DNA of 64,000 bases, taken from contig NZ_JADWYQ010000007.1 of assembly GCF_022414575.1 (NCBI RefSeq), positions 103,195-167,194 of the forward strand, given 5' to 3'. Positions 19,493-28,303 of the stretch are shown here, piece after piece. Position numbers and translations under genes: made by a program. Within the stretch, counting starts at the first letter, position 1, and each line of letters starts with the position of its first letter. The notes under the pieces were generated by a model. That model worked only from the letters and a program-made list of their open reading frames with translations, searched no databases and was not told the DNA's origin. The stretch is from Streptomyces sp. MUM 178J. GTDB lineage: Bacteria; Actinomycetota; Actinomycetes; Streptomycetales; Streptomycetaceae.

Positions 19493-21895
19493 CTACCGCC
19501 GAGCCCGCGCCAGGTACCCGGCCGTCCGGCTTCCCTCCGCCCCCGCGACCTCCCCCGGCCGCCCCGCCGCCACGATCCGTCCTCCCGCGTCGCCGCCGCC
19601 GGGGCCGAGGTCGATCACCCAGTCCGCGCCGGCCACCACGTCCATGTCGTGCTCGACCACGACGACCGTGGACCCCGTGTCCACCAGCCCGTGCAGCTGC
19701 CGCAGCAGCACCTCCACATCGGCCGGGTGCAGCCCGGTCGTCGGCTCGTCCAGGATGTACAGGGTGCAGCCCCGCCGCACCCGCTGCAGCTCGCCCGCCA
19801 GTTTGATGCGCTGTGCCTCGCCGCCCGACAGCTCCGTCGCGGGCTGTCCGAGCCGGAGATAGCCGAGTCCCACGTCCAGCAGGGTGCGCAGACTCCGCTG
19901 CGCCGCGGGCACCTCCCGGAAGAAGTCCGCGGCCGCCTCCACGGTCAGATCGAGCACCTCGGCGATGTTCCTGCCGCGGTACCGCACCGCGAGCGTCGCG
20001 GAGTTGTAGCGGCCGCCGGCGCAGTCCTGGCAGGGGGCGTACGTGCTGGGCAGAAAGAGCAGCTCCACGGTGACGAACCCCTCGCCCTGGCAGGTCTCAC
20101 AGCGGCCGCCGGCCACGTTGAAGGAGAACCGCCCCGCCTTGTACCCCCGCTCCCGCGCCGCCTTTGTCGCCGCGAACAGCTTGCGCACGACGTCGAACAG
20201 CCCGGTGTACGTCGCCAGGTTGGACCGCGGGGTACGGCCGATCGGCCGCTGGTCGACCTGGACCAGCCGGTCGACCGCCGACAGCCCTTCGGCGGACGCG
20301 CAGTCCGCCTGCCCCGTCCCGGCGGCGCCGGACGCCACCGCACCCGCGAGCACCTGGCTCGCCAGCGTCGACTTCCCCGACCCCGACACGCCGGTCACCG
20401 CCGTGAACACCCCGAGCGGGAAGTCCACATCCACCCCGCGCAGATTGTGCCGGCGCACCCCGCGCAGCCGCAGCCACCCCGAGGGCGTCCGCTGCTCCCG
20501 CGCCCCGCCCTGAAGCGGGCCGAACAGAAAGCGGCGGGTGGCCGACTCCGACACGGCCGCGAGCTCCGCCACGGGACCGCTGTGCAGCACGCGGCCGCCG
20601 TGTTCGCCCGCCCGCGGGCCCACGTCCACCAGCCAGTCCGCGCCGCGGACCACATCGAGATGATGCTCCACGACGAACACCGTGTTGCCCGCGGCCTTCA
20701 GCCTGCCCAGCACCGTCAGCAGCGCCTCGGTGTCCGCCGGATGCAGCCCGGCCGACGGCTCGTCCAGGACGTACACCACCCCGAACAGACCGGACTTGAG
20801 CTGGGTGGCCAGCCGCAGCCGCTGCAGCTCTCCGCTGGAGAGCGTGGGCGCCGGGCGGTCCAGGCTCAGATAGCCGAGACCCAGTTCGGCGACCGTGCCG
20901 ATCCGCGTCAGCAGATCGGCGGTGAGCACGCGGGCGCTCTCGCCGCCGGCGCCGTCCCGGTGAGAGTCGAGCACGTCCGCCAGCGCGGCGAGCGGAAGCG
21001 CCGCCAGTTCGGCGATCGTGCGGCCCGCGAACGTCACCGCGAGCGCCTCGGGCCGCAGCCTGCTGCCCCCGCACTCTCCGCACGGCGTACTCCGGAGAAA
21101 CCGCTCGGCCCTGGCGCGCAGCGTCTGGCTCCTGGAATCGGAGAAGGTGTGCAGCACATAGCGCCGGGCGCTCGTGTACGTGCCCTGGTACGGACGCTGG
21201 ATCCGGCCAGCCTCCCGCACCGGATGCACCGTGACGACCGGCTGTTCGTCGGTGAACAGGATCCATTCCCGGTCGCGCGCCGGCAGCTCCCGCCAGGGCC
21301 GGTCGACGTCATGGCCGAGGGCGTCCAGGACGTCCCGCAGGTTCTTGCCCTGCCAGGCCCCCGGCCAGGCCGCGATGGCGCCCTCGCGGATCGACAGCGA
21401 CGGATCGGGCACCAGCAGTTCCTCCGTGGTGCGGTGCACCACGCCGAGACCGTGGCACGCCGGGCACGCCCCCGCGGCCGTGTTCGGCGAGAAGGCGTCC
21501 GAGTCGAGCCGGGCCGCGCCCGCCGGATACTCGCCCGCCCGGGAGAACAGCATGCGCAGCGAGTTGGACAGAGCGGTGACGGTGCCCACCGAGGAGCGCG
21601 AGCCGGGGGCCGAACGCCGCTGTTCCAGCGAGACCGCCGGCGGCAGCCCCGAGATGTCGCCGACCTTGGGCGCGCCCACCTGGTGGATCAGCCGGCGGGC
21701 GTACGGGGCGACCGACTCAAAGTAGCGCCGCTGCGCCTCCGCGTAGATCGTGCCGAAAGCGAGGGACGACTTCCCGGACCCGGAGACTCCGGTGAACACG
21801 ACGAGGGCGTCGCGCGGAATGTCCACATCGACACCGCGGAGATTGTGCTCGCGTGCGCCGCGCACTCGCACGAAGGGGTCATGAGGATGGTGCAT
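19493..21895 (-). CDS. UvrA-like ABC-ATPase (UvrA2/DrrC-type)
   Basis: An 800-residue soluble ABC protein with two nucleotide-binding halves. The first half has [14 protein letters not shown] and signature [11 protein letters not shown]; the second has [14 protein letters not shown] and signature [15 protein letters not shown]. Zinc-finger cysteines are visible in [24 protein letters not shown] and CQDCAGG. It is about 150 residues shorter than housekeeping UvrA, so it fits the UvrA2/DrrC group, which is linked to DNA-binding drug tolerance rather than to UvrB-dependent repair. ATG 21895 is chosen because homologues start just before [15 protein letters not shown]; the open frame continues upstream without meaning. 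The start codon sits in the loop of a 10-bp inverted repeat. Confidence 0.87.
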   Translation of the reverse strand: MHHPHDPFVRVRGAREHNLRGVDVDIPRDALVVFTGVSGSGKSSLAFGTIYAEAQRRYFESVAPYARRLIHQVGAPKVGDISGLPPAVSLEQRRSAPGSRSSVGTVTALSNSLRMLFSRAGEYPAGAARLDSDAFSPNTAAGACPACHGLGVVHRTTEELLVPDPSLSIREGAIAAWPGAWQGKNLRDVLDALGHDVDRPWRELPARDREWILFTDEQPVVTVHPVREAGRIQRPYQGTYTSARRYVLHTFSDSRSQTLRARAERFLRSTPCGECGGSRLRPEALAVTFAGRTIAELAALPLAALADVLDSHRDGAGGESARVLTADLLTRIGTVAELGLGYLSLDRPAPTLSSGELQRLRLATQLKSGLFGVVYVLDEPSAGLHPADTEALLTVLGRLKAAGNTVFVVEHHLDVVRGADWLVDVGPRAGEHGGRVLHSGPVAELAAVSESATRRFLFGPLQGGAREQRTPSGWLRLRGVRRHNLRGVDVDFPLGVFTAVTGVSGSGKSTLASQVLAGAVASGAAGTGQADCASAEGLSAVDRLVQVDQRPIGRTPRSNLATYTGLFDVVRKLFAATKAARERGYKAGRFSFNVAGGRCETCQGEGFVTVELLFLPSTYAPCQDCAGGRYNSATLAVRYRGRNIAEVLDLTVEAAADFFREVPAAQRSLRTLLDVGLGYLRLGQPATELSGGEAQRIKLAGELQRVRRGCTLYILDEPTTGLHPADVEVLLRQLHGLVDTGSTVVVVEHDMDVVAGADWVIDLGPGGGDAGGRIVAAGRPGEVAGAEGSRTAGYLARARR

Positions 21896-21908
21896 AACGC
21901 ACCATCCT
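21884..21908. promoter_or_regulatory. Inverted repeat across the start codon of the UvrA-like gene
   Basis: Two 10-bp arms (21884-21893 and 21899-21908) pair perfectly around ATAAC, with the ATG of the gene in the spacer. No ribosome-binding site is evident; a TAGGAT hexamer seven bases before the ATG could be a -10 of a leaderless promoter. Operator or start-sequestering hairpin. Confidence 0.5.
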
Positions 21909-21932
21909 ATGGATCGGCGCAGGTCAGTCCGG

Positions 21933-22234
21933 TCAGGTGGGAACGCCGGGCGTGATCCGCGCGAGCCGCCGGAAGGACTCCAGCAGGGCGGCCCGGTCGT
22001 AGGCGCTCGTGGTCGCCGGCACCTCGTCCGCGCCGCTCGCGGCGAGCAGCGTGTCCAGTTCCCGCGCCACGCGGCGTTCGTCGCCCGCGATATGGCGGCG
22101 CATCGCCCCCCCTCGTACAGCTCGCGCTCCTTCGCCGTCGCGGAGGGCAGCAGCGCCGCGACCCGCTCGGGCGGGGCGAGCGGCGGGAAGACGCCGTGCG
22201 CGCGGGAGCGGGCCAGCGCCCGGGCCTCCGGCAT
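21933..22234 (-). pseudogene. Short conserved hypothetical gene with a frameshift in a G run
   Basis: Two overlapping minus-strand frames look like one protein of about 100 residues. The first part begins MPEARALARSRAHG at 22234 and reaches ERELYEGG. The rest, MRRHIAGDERRVARELD to ITPGVPT, is in another frame. The switch falls on a run of seven C (22105-22111 on the plus strand); one extra base would join them as LYEGGAMRRHIAGDERR. No function is known to me. The cause could be a real mutation or a homopolymer read error. Confidence 0.5.
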
Positions 22235-22286
22235 CACCAGCCGGCGGCCCGGAGGCGTCGGAATTCCGACTGCGTACGCTGTGGGC

Positions 22287-22778
22287 GTGACACACAGCAG
22301 CAGGCCGCTGGCCGTATTCGACCTGGACGGCACTCTCAGCGACGCCCGGCACCGGCAGCGCTTCCTCGAGCGCAGGCCGCGCGACTGGAACGCCTTCTTC
22401 TCGGCCGCCCCCGCCGACCCTCCGCTGCCCCAGGGCGTCGCGATGTGCCGGGCGGCCGCCGAGGAGTGCGAGGTGGTGTATCTGACCGGGCGGCCCGAGC
22501 GCTGTCGCGCGGACGCCGTCGCCTGGATCCGGGCCCGGGAACTGCCCGAGGGGCGCCTGTACATGCGGGGCGACGACGATCGCCGCCCGGCCCGCAGAAC
22601 CAAGCTGGAGGTGCTGCGTACGCTCGGCCGCGGCCGGGAGATCCGCATGCTGGTGGACGATGACGAACTGGTGTGCGATGACGCGGAGCGGGCGGGCTTC
22701 CCCGTCGTACGGGCACGCTGGGCCGCCGCCGTCACCGAGGGCCTGAAGGACGCCCAGGAACGCCTCGGCCGCACCTGA
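22287..22778 (+). CDS. HAD-family phosphatase (PNK 3'-phosphatase-like)
   Basis: Predicted hydrolase of 163 residues in the HAD superfamily. Motif I is VFDLDGTLSD (nucleophile and acid/base Asp), motif II YLTGRPE, motif III Lys in RRTKLEVL, and motif IV LVDDDELVCDDA, so all catalytic positions are present. The compact form with DWNAFF after the squiggle resembles the phosphatase domain of polynucleotide kinases and phage HAD proteins. GTG 22287 gives a natural N-terminus. No ribosome-binding site is seen, and a TACGCT hexamer six bases upstream suggests a leaderless message. It is divergent from the frameshifted gene. Substrate unknown. Confidence 0.75.
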   Translation: MTHSSRPLAVFDLDGTLSDARHRQRFLERRPRDWNAFFSAAPADPPLPQGVAMCRAAAEECEVVYLTGRPERCRADAVAWIRARELPEGRLYMRGDDDRRPARRTKLEVLRTLGRGREIRMLVDDDELVCDDAERAGFPVVRARWAAAVTEGLKDAQERLGRT

Positions 22779-22801
22779 GGCAGGGGCGGGCTTCCCGCCC
22801 G

Positions 22802-23017
22802 TCAGTCGCCGTCCTCGAGCCGGAACCCGACCTTCAGGCCGACCTGGAAGTGCTCGATCTGCCCGTCGACGAGATGTCCGCGAATCTCGGTCACCTCGAA
22901 CCAGTCCAGGCCCCGCAGGGTCTGGGAGGCCCGCGAGATGCCGTTGCGGACGGCCTGGTCGACCCCCTCCGTGGAACTGCCCACGATCTCGGTCACGCGA
23001 TAGGTGTGGTTCGTCAT
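22802..23017 (-). CDS. Dodecin family flavin-binding protein
   Basis: A 71-residue protein matching dodecin, a dodecameric flavin store/buffer in the cytoplasm. It starts MTNHTYRVTEIVGSS and has the conserved flavin-stacking Trp in GLDWFEVTEIRG and the Gln in HFQVGLKVGFRLED. GGAGG directly precedes ATG 23017; a longer in-frame start is not supported. It is a single gene whose 3' end faces the HAD gene. Confidence 0.9.
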   Translation of the reverse strand: MTNHTYRVTEIVGSSTEGVDQAVRNGISRASQTLRGLDWFEVTEIRGHLVDGQIEHFQVGLKVGFRLEDGD

Positions 23018-23101
23018 GCCTCCACCGTGCCCCACCGGGGCGCGGCCCGCGCGGCGAAGCCCCGGCGGCTGGGCTGTCGCGCGCGTGCGCCGCACCGCAC
23101 G

Positions 23102-23233
23102 GGGTTGACCGCCTCATGGGCCGAGGCCGACAACCCCATCAAGCCCTGTATGGCCGCGGTCCTCACCGGCGCGGACCCCCAGGAGGCCGCACGCGAGGCC
23201 TCCCGGCGCATCGCGGCGGGGCTCCGCCCCTGA
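23102..23233 (+). pseudogene. Remnant: C-terminus of an extracellular solute-binding protein
   Basis: The plus-strand frame ends with about 43 residues (TASWAEADNPIKPCMAAV, then LTGADPQEAAREASRRI) that read like the last helix region of a sugar ABC-transporter binding protein. Nothing upstream resembles the rest of such a protein, and the dodecin promoter occupies that space. A strong terminator follows the stop at once. It is best explained as the tail of a deleted gene; family assignment is tentative. Confidence 0.4.
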
Positions 23234-23272
23234 GGGAAATCGCGCCCGCCCTCGGGGCGGGCGCGATTTCCC
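23234..23272. terminator. Hairpin terminator
   Basis: A 17-bp perfect stem (23234-23250 with 23256-23272, loop CTCGG) directly after the remnant's stop codon. Confidence 0.75.
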
Positions 23273-23402
23273 GCCATTAAGCCGTCGCACATCCGCTCTC
23301 CGCCGGGCGGTCATGTCGAATCCAGCCGGCCACGGAAGAAGTAAAGGGCCGGGCCGCCGCGCCCGTGGCCCGGACACCGTCCGACCGGCACAGGAGACCG
23401 CC

Positions 23403-24218
23403 ATGCCCGCATCGCCAGCAGTCGTCCCCGCCCCACCGGCCGCCCGGCCCGTGAACCCCCTTCCGCAGCCGGGCCCGGAACCCCAGGCGCCCCGCTACCT
23501 GGTCGGGCTCGCCCGCGACCAGGAGGACGTACGGGCCGCGCAGCGGCTGCGCCACCAGGTCTTCGCCGGGGAGATGGGCGCACGGCTGGAAGGACCCGAG
23601 CCGGGGCTCGACACCGACGCCTTCGACGCCTACTGCGACCACCTTCTCGTCCGCGAGGCGGACAGCGGCGAGGTCGTCGGCACCTACCGGCTGCTGCCGC
23701 CCGACCGCGCCCGGATCGCCGGGCGGCTCTACTCCGAGAGCGAGTTCGACCTCACCCGCCTCGACCCGATCCGGGACGACCTGGTGGAGGTCGGCCGCTC
23801 CTGCGTCCACCCGCAGCACCGCAACGGGGCCGTCATCGCCCTCATCTGGGCCGGCCTCGCCCGCTATATGACCCGCACCGGCCACAACTGGCTGGCCGGC
23901 TGCTGCTCCGTCCCGCTCGCCGACGGCGGCGCCCTCGCCGCCGCGACCTGGGAGAGGGTCAAGGAGAAGAACCTGGCCCCGGAGGAGTACTGGGTCACCC
24001 CCCACAAGCTGTGGAACCCCGCCCAGGCGCCCGGCTCCGAAGGGTGCATCGAACTGCCCGCCCTCCTCCGCGGCTATCTGCGGCTCGGCGCGTGGGTGTG
24101 CGGGGCCCCCGCCCACGACCCCGACTTCGGCGTCGCCGACCTCTACGTGCTGCTCTCACTGCGCCGCACCAACCCCCGGTACCTGCGCCACTTCCTCTCC
24201 CTCGCCCCCGTGCGATGA
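23403..24218 (+). CDS. olsB: Ornithine-acyl[ACP] N-acyltransferase (OlsB-like)
   Basis: First step of ornithine-lipid synthesis: transfer of a 3-hydroxyacyl chain to the alpha-amino group of ornithine to give lyso-ornithine lipid. The 271-residue product is a GNAT/Acetyltransf_5 protein with CDHLLVREADSGEVVGTYRLL, EVGRSCVHPQHRNG and GCCSVPLAD motifs typical of OlsB. ATG 23403 follows a GGAGA-like site; the upstream extension is not conserved-looking. Its stop overlaps the start of olsA (ATGA), so the two steps are encoded together. Ornithine lipids replace phospholipids when phosphate is scarce; regulation is not visible here. Confidence 0.85.
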   Translation: MPASPAVVPAPPAARPVNPLPQPGPEPQAPRYLVGLARDQEDVRAAQRLRHQVFAGEMGARLEGPEPGLDTDAFDAYCDHLLVREADSGEVVGTYRLLPPDRARIAGRLYSESEFDLTRLDPIRDDLVEVGRSCVHPQHRNGAVIALIWAGLARYMTRTGHNWLAGCCSVPLADGGALAAATWERVKEKNLAPEEYWVTPHKLWNPAQAPGSEGCIELPALLRGYLRLGAWVCGAPAHDPDFGVADLYVLLSLRRTNPRYLRHFLSLAPVR

Positions 24219-25225
24219 GCCTCTGGCTGCCGACCGCGCCCTGCACCCCGCAGGGCTGCGCCACCCACCCGCGCCGGCACCGCGGCCGGATCGCCGCGGC
24301 CGCCCGGCTGGCGGCCGGAACGGCGGCCGTCCTCGCCGGGATCCTGCTCGCCCCGCCGACCGCACTGCTCGGCACGGCGGTGCGCCGCCGTATGACCCGC
24401 CTGTGGGCCCGCACCGTGCTGCGCGCCTTCGGGGTGCGCCTCCGCATCTCCGGGGAGAAGGCGGCCGACGCCCCCGCCCCGCACGCCTCGCTGGTGGTCG
24501 CCAACCACGTCTCATGGCTGGACATACCGCTGATCGCGGCAGCGCTCCCCGGCCGGATGCTGGCCAAGTCCGAGGTACGCGCCTGGCCCCTCCTCGGTCC
24601 GCTCGCCGCCCTCGGAGGCACCCTCTTCATCGACCGCGACCGGCTGCGCACCCTGCCGGGAACCGTCGCCGCCATGGCGGGCGCGCTGCGCCACGGCGAC
24701 CGCGTGATCGCCTTCCCCGAGGGCTCCACCTGGTGCGGCCGCGGCCACGGCAGGTTCCGCCCCGCCGTCTTCCAGGCCGCGCTGGACGCGGGCGCCGCCG
24801 TGCAGCCCGCACGCATCGCGTACACGCCCACCGGGGCGGCCGCGTTCGTCGGCGACGACCCGCTCCCGGCGTCCCTGTGGCGGGTCGCGGCGGCGGGCGG
24901 CATCACCGCGGAGCTCACGCTCCTGCCGCACGTGCCCCCCGGGGCGCTGCCCGACCGCCGCGCGCTCGCCGAGGCCGTACAGCGGGCTGTCGCCCCGCGG
25001 GCGGCGGGCTCCGGATATGACGGCGGATCTTTCCCCCGCCCCTCCCCCTGCGCCCCCGGGGCCCCCGCAACCTGTAACAAGGGGCAGGCCCCCAGGCCCC
25101 CTGTCCGGCCTTCGGCCGTGTCCTCAATCGCCGGACAGGCTCATTTGAACCGGCCGTTTGAGGCGCGAGGGCGTACCCATTCCAGCCCCGCGGGGGTACC
25201 CCCGGACGGAGTCTGGGGGAGTTGA
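24215..25225 (+). CDS. olsA: Lyso-ornithine lipid acyltransferase (OlsA/PlsC family), extended C-terminus
   Basis: Second step of ornithine-lipid synthesis. It has an N-terminal hydrophobic region (AARLAAGTAAVLAGILL) and the PlsC motifs NHVSWLDIP (HX4D equivalent), FIDRD, FPEGSTWCGRG and a Pro motif near PARIAYTP. The frame gives 336 residues. The last 60 or so (after AVAPRAAGSGYDGG) are low-complexity and lie over DNA that looks intergenic, including a dispersed Streptomyces repeat, so the natural stop may have been lost by a small frameshift near 25015. The ATG overlaps the olsB stop. Confidence 0.8.
   Translation: MSLWLPTAPCTPQGCATHPRRHRGRIAAAARLAAGTAAVLAGILLAPPTALLGTAVRRRMTRLWARTVLRAFGVRLRISGEKAADAPAPHASLVVANHVSWLDIPLIAAALPGRMLAKSEVRAWPLLGPLAALGGTLFIDRDRLRTLPGTVAAMAGALRHGDRVIAFPEGSTWCGRGHGRFRPAVFQAALDAGAAVQPARIAYTPTGAAAFVGDDPLPASLWRVAAAGGITAELTLLPHVPPGALPDRRALAEAVQRAVAPRAAGSGYDGGSFPRPSPCAPGAPATCNKGQAPRPPVRPSAVSSIAGQAHLNRPFEARGRTHSSPAGVPPDGVWGS
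25118..25145. repeat. Dispersed intergenic repeat related to GTCCGGCGATTGA
   Basis: The minus strand carries TGTCCGGCGATTGAGGAC; a close relative lies at 61890-61910 on the plus strand. This short element is common between genes in Streptomyces. Confidence 0.5.
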
Positions 25226-25235
25226 GGAGCGGGGG

Positions 25236-25281
25236 GCCGGGGGCAGAGCCCCCGGCAACAGGGGCCGGGGCGCAGCCCCGG
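25236..25281 (-). terminator. Tandem hairpins after the egt operon
   Basis: Two GC-rich hairpins, 25236-25256 (9-bp stem, AGA loop) and 25265-25281 (7-bp stem, GCA loop), lie just downstream of the egtD stop. Confidence 0.6.
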
Positions 25282-25287
25282 GAACCC

Positions 25288-26250
25288 CTAGCCCACCGTC
25301 GCCAGCGACAGCGAGAACCGTTCCGCCGCGTCCGTCCACCACCCCGTCAGCTCAAGCCCCGCCGTCTCCAGTTCGGCGCCCAAGCCCTCCCGGCGGAACT
25401 TCGCCGACACTTCCGTCCGCAGCTCCTCGCCCTCCTCGAAGGGCACCGCGAGATCCAGCTCGCGGATCTTCACGGTCAGCGCGGAGCGTGCCCGCAGCCG
25501 CATTTCGATCCACTCGTTGCCGGGGTCCCACAGGGCGACGTGGTCAAAGTCGTCCGGGTCCACGTCCGCGTCCAGTTCGCGCGCGAGCACGGCCAGCACG
25601 TTCTTGTTGAACGCGGCCGTCACGCCGGCGTCGTCGTCGTACGCCCGGACCAGCACGCTCTCCTCCTTCACCAGGTCCGCGCCCAGCAGCAGAGCGTCGC
25701 CGGGTGACATCAGGGCGCGCACCGAGCGCAGGAACACGGCGCGCTCCTCCGGCAGCAGATTGCCGATCGTGCCGCCGAGGAACGCCACCAGCCGCGGTCC
25801 CGGAGCATCGGGCAGCGTGAGGCCGCGGGTGAAGTCGGCGATCAGCGCGTGCACATGCAGCCCCGGCCGCTCGGCCAGCAGCGCGTGTCCCGCGCCGTGC
25901 AGTGCGCTCTCGCTCACGTCGACCGGTACATAAGTGTGCAGACCGGTCAGCGCGTCCAGCAGCAGCCGGGTCTTCTCCGAGGAGCCGGAGCCCAGCTCCA
26001 CCAGTGTGCGCGCCTGTGTCGCCGCGGCGATCTCGGTCGCGCGCGAGTGAAGGATCTCCCGCTCCGCGCGCGTCGGGTAGTACTCGGGCAGCCGGGTGAT
26101 CTCCTCGAACAGCTCGCTCCCGCGGGCGTCGTAGAACCACTTCGGCGGCAGGGTCTTGGGGGTCGTGGTCAGCCCGTGGAGCACATCGGCGCGCAGATCG
26201 GCGTCCGTGGCGTCCTCGGGGAGGGTGCGGGTCAGCTTCAACGTGCTCAC
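25288..26250 (-). CDS. egtD: L-histidine N-alpha-methyltransferase
   Basis: Makes hercynine from histidine with three SAM-dependent methylations, the entry step of ergothioneine synthesis. The 320-residue protein has the EgtD hallmarks TLPPKWFYDARGSELFEEIT, TRLPEYYPTRAE (His-binding Tyr), the SAM motif LVELGSGSSEKTRLLLDAL, and FLGGTIGNL. It is the last gene of egtABCD and its ATG overlaps the egtC stop by four bases. No cofactor-dependent egtE lies in the cluster, as is usual in Streptomyces. Confidence 0.95.
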   Translation of the reverse strand: MSTLKLTRTLPEDATDADLRADVLHGLTTTPKTLPPKWFYDARGSELFEEITRLPEYYPTRAEREILHSRATEIAAATQARTLVELGSGSSEKTRLLLDALTGLHTYVPVDVSESALHGAGHALLAERPGLHVHALIADFTRGLTLPDAPGPRLVAFLGGTIGNLLPEERAVFLRSVRALMSPGDALLLGADLVKEESVLVRAYDDDAGVTAAFNKNVLAVLARELDADVDPDDFDHVALWDPGNEWIEMRLRARSALTVKIRELDLAVPFEEGEELRTEVSAKFRREGLGAELETAGLELTGWWTDAAERFSLSLATVG

Positions 26251-27002
26251 GTGCAGGGCTCCTTGAGCGGGGTCAGCGAGATCCCGTCGCGTGTGGCGAC
26301 GAGCAGGGTGCGGTCGGGCGTCTCACGCCAGCGGGGGTCGTCGTCGTACGGTTCCGAGGCCACGACCGCGCTGCGGCCGGGGACGGACAGCTGCCACAGG
26401 GTGTCGCCCCACGCGGTGGCGGCGATCGTCTCACCGTCCGTGAGGAGCAGGTTCAGCCGGGAGCCGGGCGCCGCGGCGGCCACCGCCTGGACCGTGTCGG
26501 CCAGCGCCTGGCCGAGCGGGTCGCCCTCCCGCAGCCGGGTGAGCGCCAGCGCCCACACCAGCGCCGAGTCGCAGCGGGCCTCCAGCGACAGCAGTTCCTC
26601 GGCCGGCAGGGTGCGCGCCGCCGGCGCCAGCGAGCCGGGCCAGCCGAGGACCGCGCCGTTGTGGCTGAACAGCCAACGGCCGGCGGCGTACGGCGCGGCC
26701 GCCGCCTCACCGTCCGCGCCCGCCTGTGTGGCGTCGCGCACGGCCGCCAGCAGCGCGCCGCTGCGCACTGCCCGCGCCAGATCGGCGAACGAGAGGTCGC
26801 CCCAGATGGGCCCGGCGCGCCGGTACCGGGCGGGCGCGGGGTCGCCGTCCGCGTACCAGCCGACGCCGAACCCGTCGGCGTTGACGGTGCCGTACCGCTG
26901 GCGGCGGGGCGCCCACGACTGGCGCAGCAGGCCGTGCGCAGGCTCCACCAGCAGGGCTCCCAGCGGCTCGGGTGGCCCGACGTAGGCGATATGGCGGCAC
27001 AT
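26247..27002 (-). CDS. egtC: Gamma-glutamyl hercynylcysteine sulfoxide amidohydrolase
   Basis: Removes the glutamyl group from gamma-glutamyl-hercynylcysteine sulfoxide. The 251-residue protein begins MCRHIAYVG; after Met removal Cys2 becomes the N-terminal nucleophile of the class II glutamine amidotransferase fold. GTVNADGFGVGWY, FSHNGAVLGWPG and SALVWALALTRL match EgtC. Its start overlaps the egtB stop by one base and its stop overlaps the egtD start by four, so translation is coupled along the operon. Confidence 0.93.
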   Translation of the reverse strand: MCRHIAYVGPPEPLGALLVEPAHGLLRQSWAPRRQRYGTVNADGFGVGWYADGDPAPARYRRAGPIWGDLSFADLARAVRSGALLAAVRDATQAGADGEAAAAPYAAGRWLFSHNGAVLGWPGSLAPAARTLPAEELLSLEARCDSALVWALALTRLREGDPLGQALADTVQAVAAAAPGSRLNLLLTDGETIAATAWGDTLWQLSVPGRSAVVASEPYDDDPRWRETPDRTLLVATRDGISLTPLKEPCT

Positions 27003-28297
27003 CAGCCCGCGTCCCTGGCCGTGCGGAACCCGGAGAAGATCTGCCGGCGCACCGGCAGGTCCCAGTTGCGGAACGTGCCCCGGCAGGCGACGGGGTCCAC
27101 CGCGAACGAGCCGCCGCGCAGCACCTTGTGGTCGCTCCCGAAGAAGACCTGCGAGTACTCCTTGTAGGGGAAGGCGACAAAGCCGGGATAGGGCAGGAAG
27201 TCGCTGGACGTCCACTCCCAGACATCGCCGATGAGCTGCCGCACGCCCAGCGGCGACTGCCCCTCGGGATAGCTGCCGGCCGCTGCCGGGCGCAGATGCC
27301 GCTGGCCGAGGTTGGCATGCGTCTCGGCAGGGTCCTCGTCGCCCCACGGGTAGCGGCGCGAGCGGCCGGATGCGGGATCGTGCCGGGCGGCCTTCTCCCA
27401 CTCCTCCTCGGTCGGCAGCCGCCGGCCCGCCCACCGGGCGTAGGCGTCGGCCTCGTACCAGCTCACATGGAGGACCGGCTCGTCCTGCGGCACCGGTTCC
27501 AGCACCCCGAACCGGCGGCGCAGCCACTGTCCGCCCTCGCGCCGCCAGAACAGCGGGGCGCCGATGCCGTGTTGCCGTATCTGCTCCCAGCCCGCCTCGG
27601 CCCACCACCGGCGCTCGCTGTAGCCGCCGTCCTCGATGAACGCCGTATACGCGCCGCAGGTCACCGGCACGGTGTCGATGAAGTATGCGGGGACCAGACG
27701 CTCGTGTGCGGGCCTTTCGTTGTCCAGCGCCCAGGGCTCGTCGGCGGCGCCCATGGTGAACGGGCCGCCGGGGACCAGGACTTCGGCCGGCAGGCCCTGT
27801 GCCGTGCCGTGCGGCGGCGCGGGCGCGTCGAGCGCGGCGGGGCCGCGCCTGAGCTGGTGGGTGATCAGCATGGTCTCGTCGTGCTGCTGCTCGTGCTGTG
27901 CGACCATGCCGAAGGCGAAGGCCGCGTCGACCAGCGGACGCCCCTCCAGCGGGGTGCGTTCCAGCACGTCCAGCACCCGGCCGCGCACGTCGTGGGCGTA
28001 GCCGCGGGCCTCGCCGGGGGAGAGCAGATCCAGCGCGGGCCGCTCGGACCGGGGATGCTGGAAGGCGTCGTACACGGAGTCGATCTCCGGCCGAATGGGT
28101 TGCTGGCCGGCCACGTTGCGCAGCAGCCACAGCTCTTCCTGGTTGCCGATGTGCGCGAGGTCCCAGACGAGCGGGGACATCAGGGGGGAGTGCTGGGCGG
28201 TCAGCTCGCCGTCGTCCACGCAGGAGGTGAGGGCGGCGGTACGGGCGCGGGCGGCGGTCAGCGCGTCCACGGCCCGCTGTCTCAGAACGTCGTTCAT
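27002..28297 (-). CDS. egtB: Hercynine oxygenase (iron sulfoxide synthase)
   Basis: Non-heme iron enzyme forming the C-S bond between hercynine and gamma-glutamylcysteine using oxygen. The 431-residue protein has an N-terminal DinB-like domain with iron-ligand His residues (LAHIGNQEELW and VAQHEQQHDETML), and a C-terminal formylglycine-generating-enzyme-like domain (PGGPFTMG, VSWYEADAYARWAGRRLPTE, WEWTSSDF, LRGGSFA). The start is six bases after the egtA stop. Confidence 0.94.
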   Translation of the reverse strand: MNDVLRQRAVDALTAARARTAALTSCVDDGELTAQHSPLMSPLVWDLAHIGNQEELWLLRNVAGQQPIRPEIDSVYDAFQHPRSERPALDLLSPGEARGYAHDVRGRVLDVLERTPLEGRPLVDAAFAFGMVAQHEQQHDETMLITHQLRRGPAALDAPAPPHGTAQGLPAEVLVPGGPFTMGAADEPWALDNERPAHERLVPAYFIDTVPVTCGAYTAFIEDGGYSERRWWAEAGWEQIRQHGIGAPLFWRREGGQWLRRRFGVLEPVPQDEPVLHVSWYEADAYARWAGRRLPTEEEWEKAARHDPASGRSRRYPWGDEDPAETHANLGQRHLRPAAAGSYPEGQSPLGVRQLIGDVWEWTSSDFLPYPGFVAFPYKEYSQVFFGSDHKVLRGGSFAVDPVACRGTFRNWDLPVRRQIFSGFRTARDAG

Positions 28298-28303
28298 AGG
28301 TGC

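Noticed and set aside
21896..22774. Upstream extension of the UvrA-like frame to 22774
   Set aside because: Homology begins at the ATG at 21895; the extension covers the frameshifted small gene and the HAD gene in antisense.
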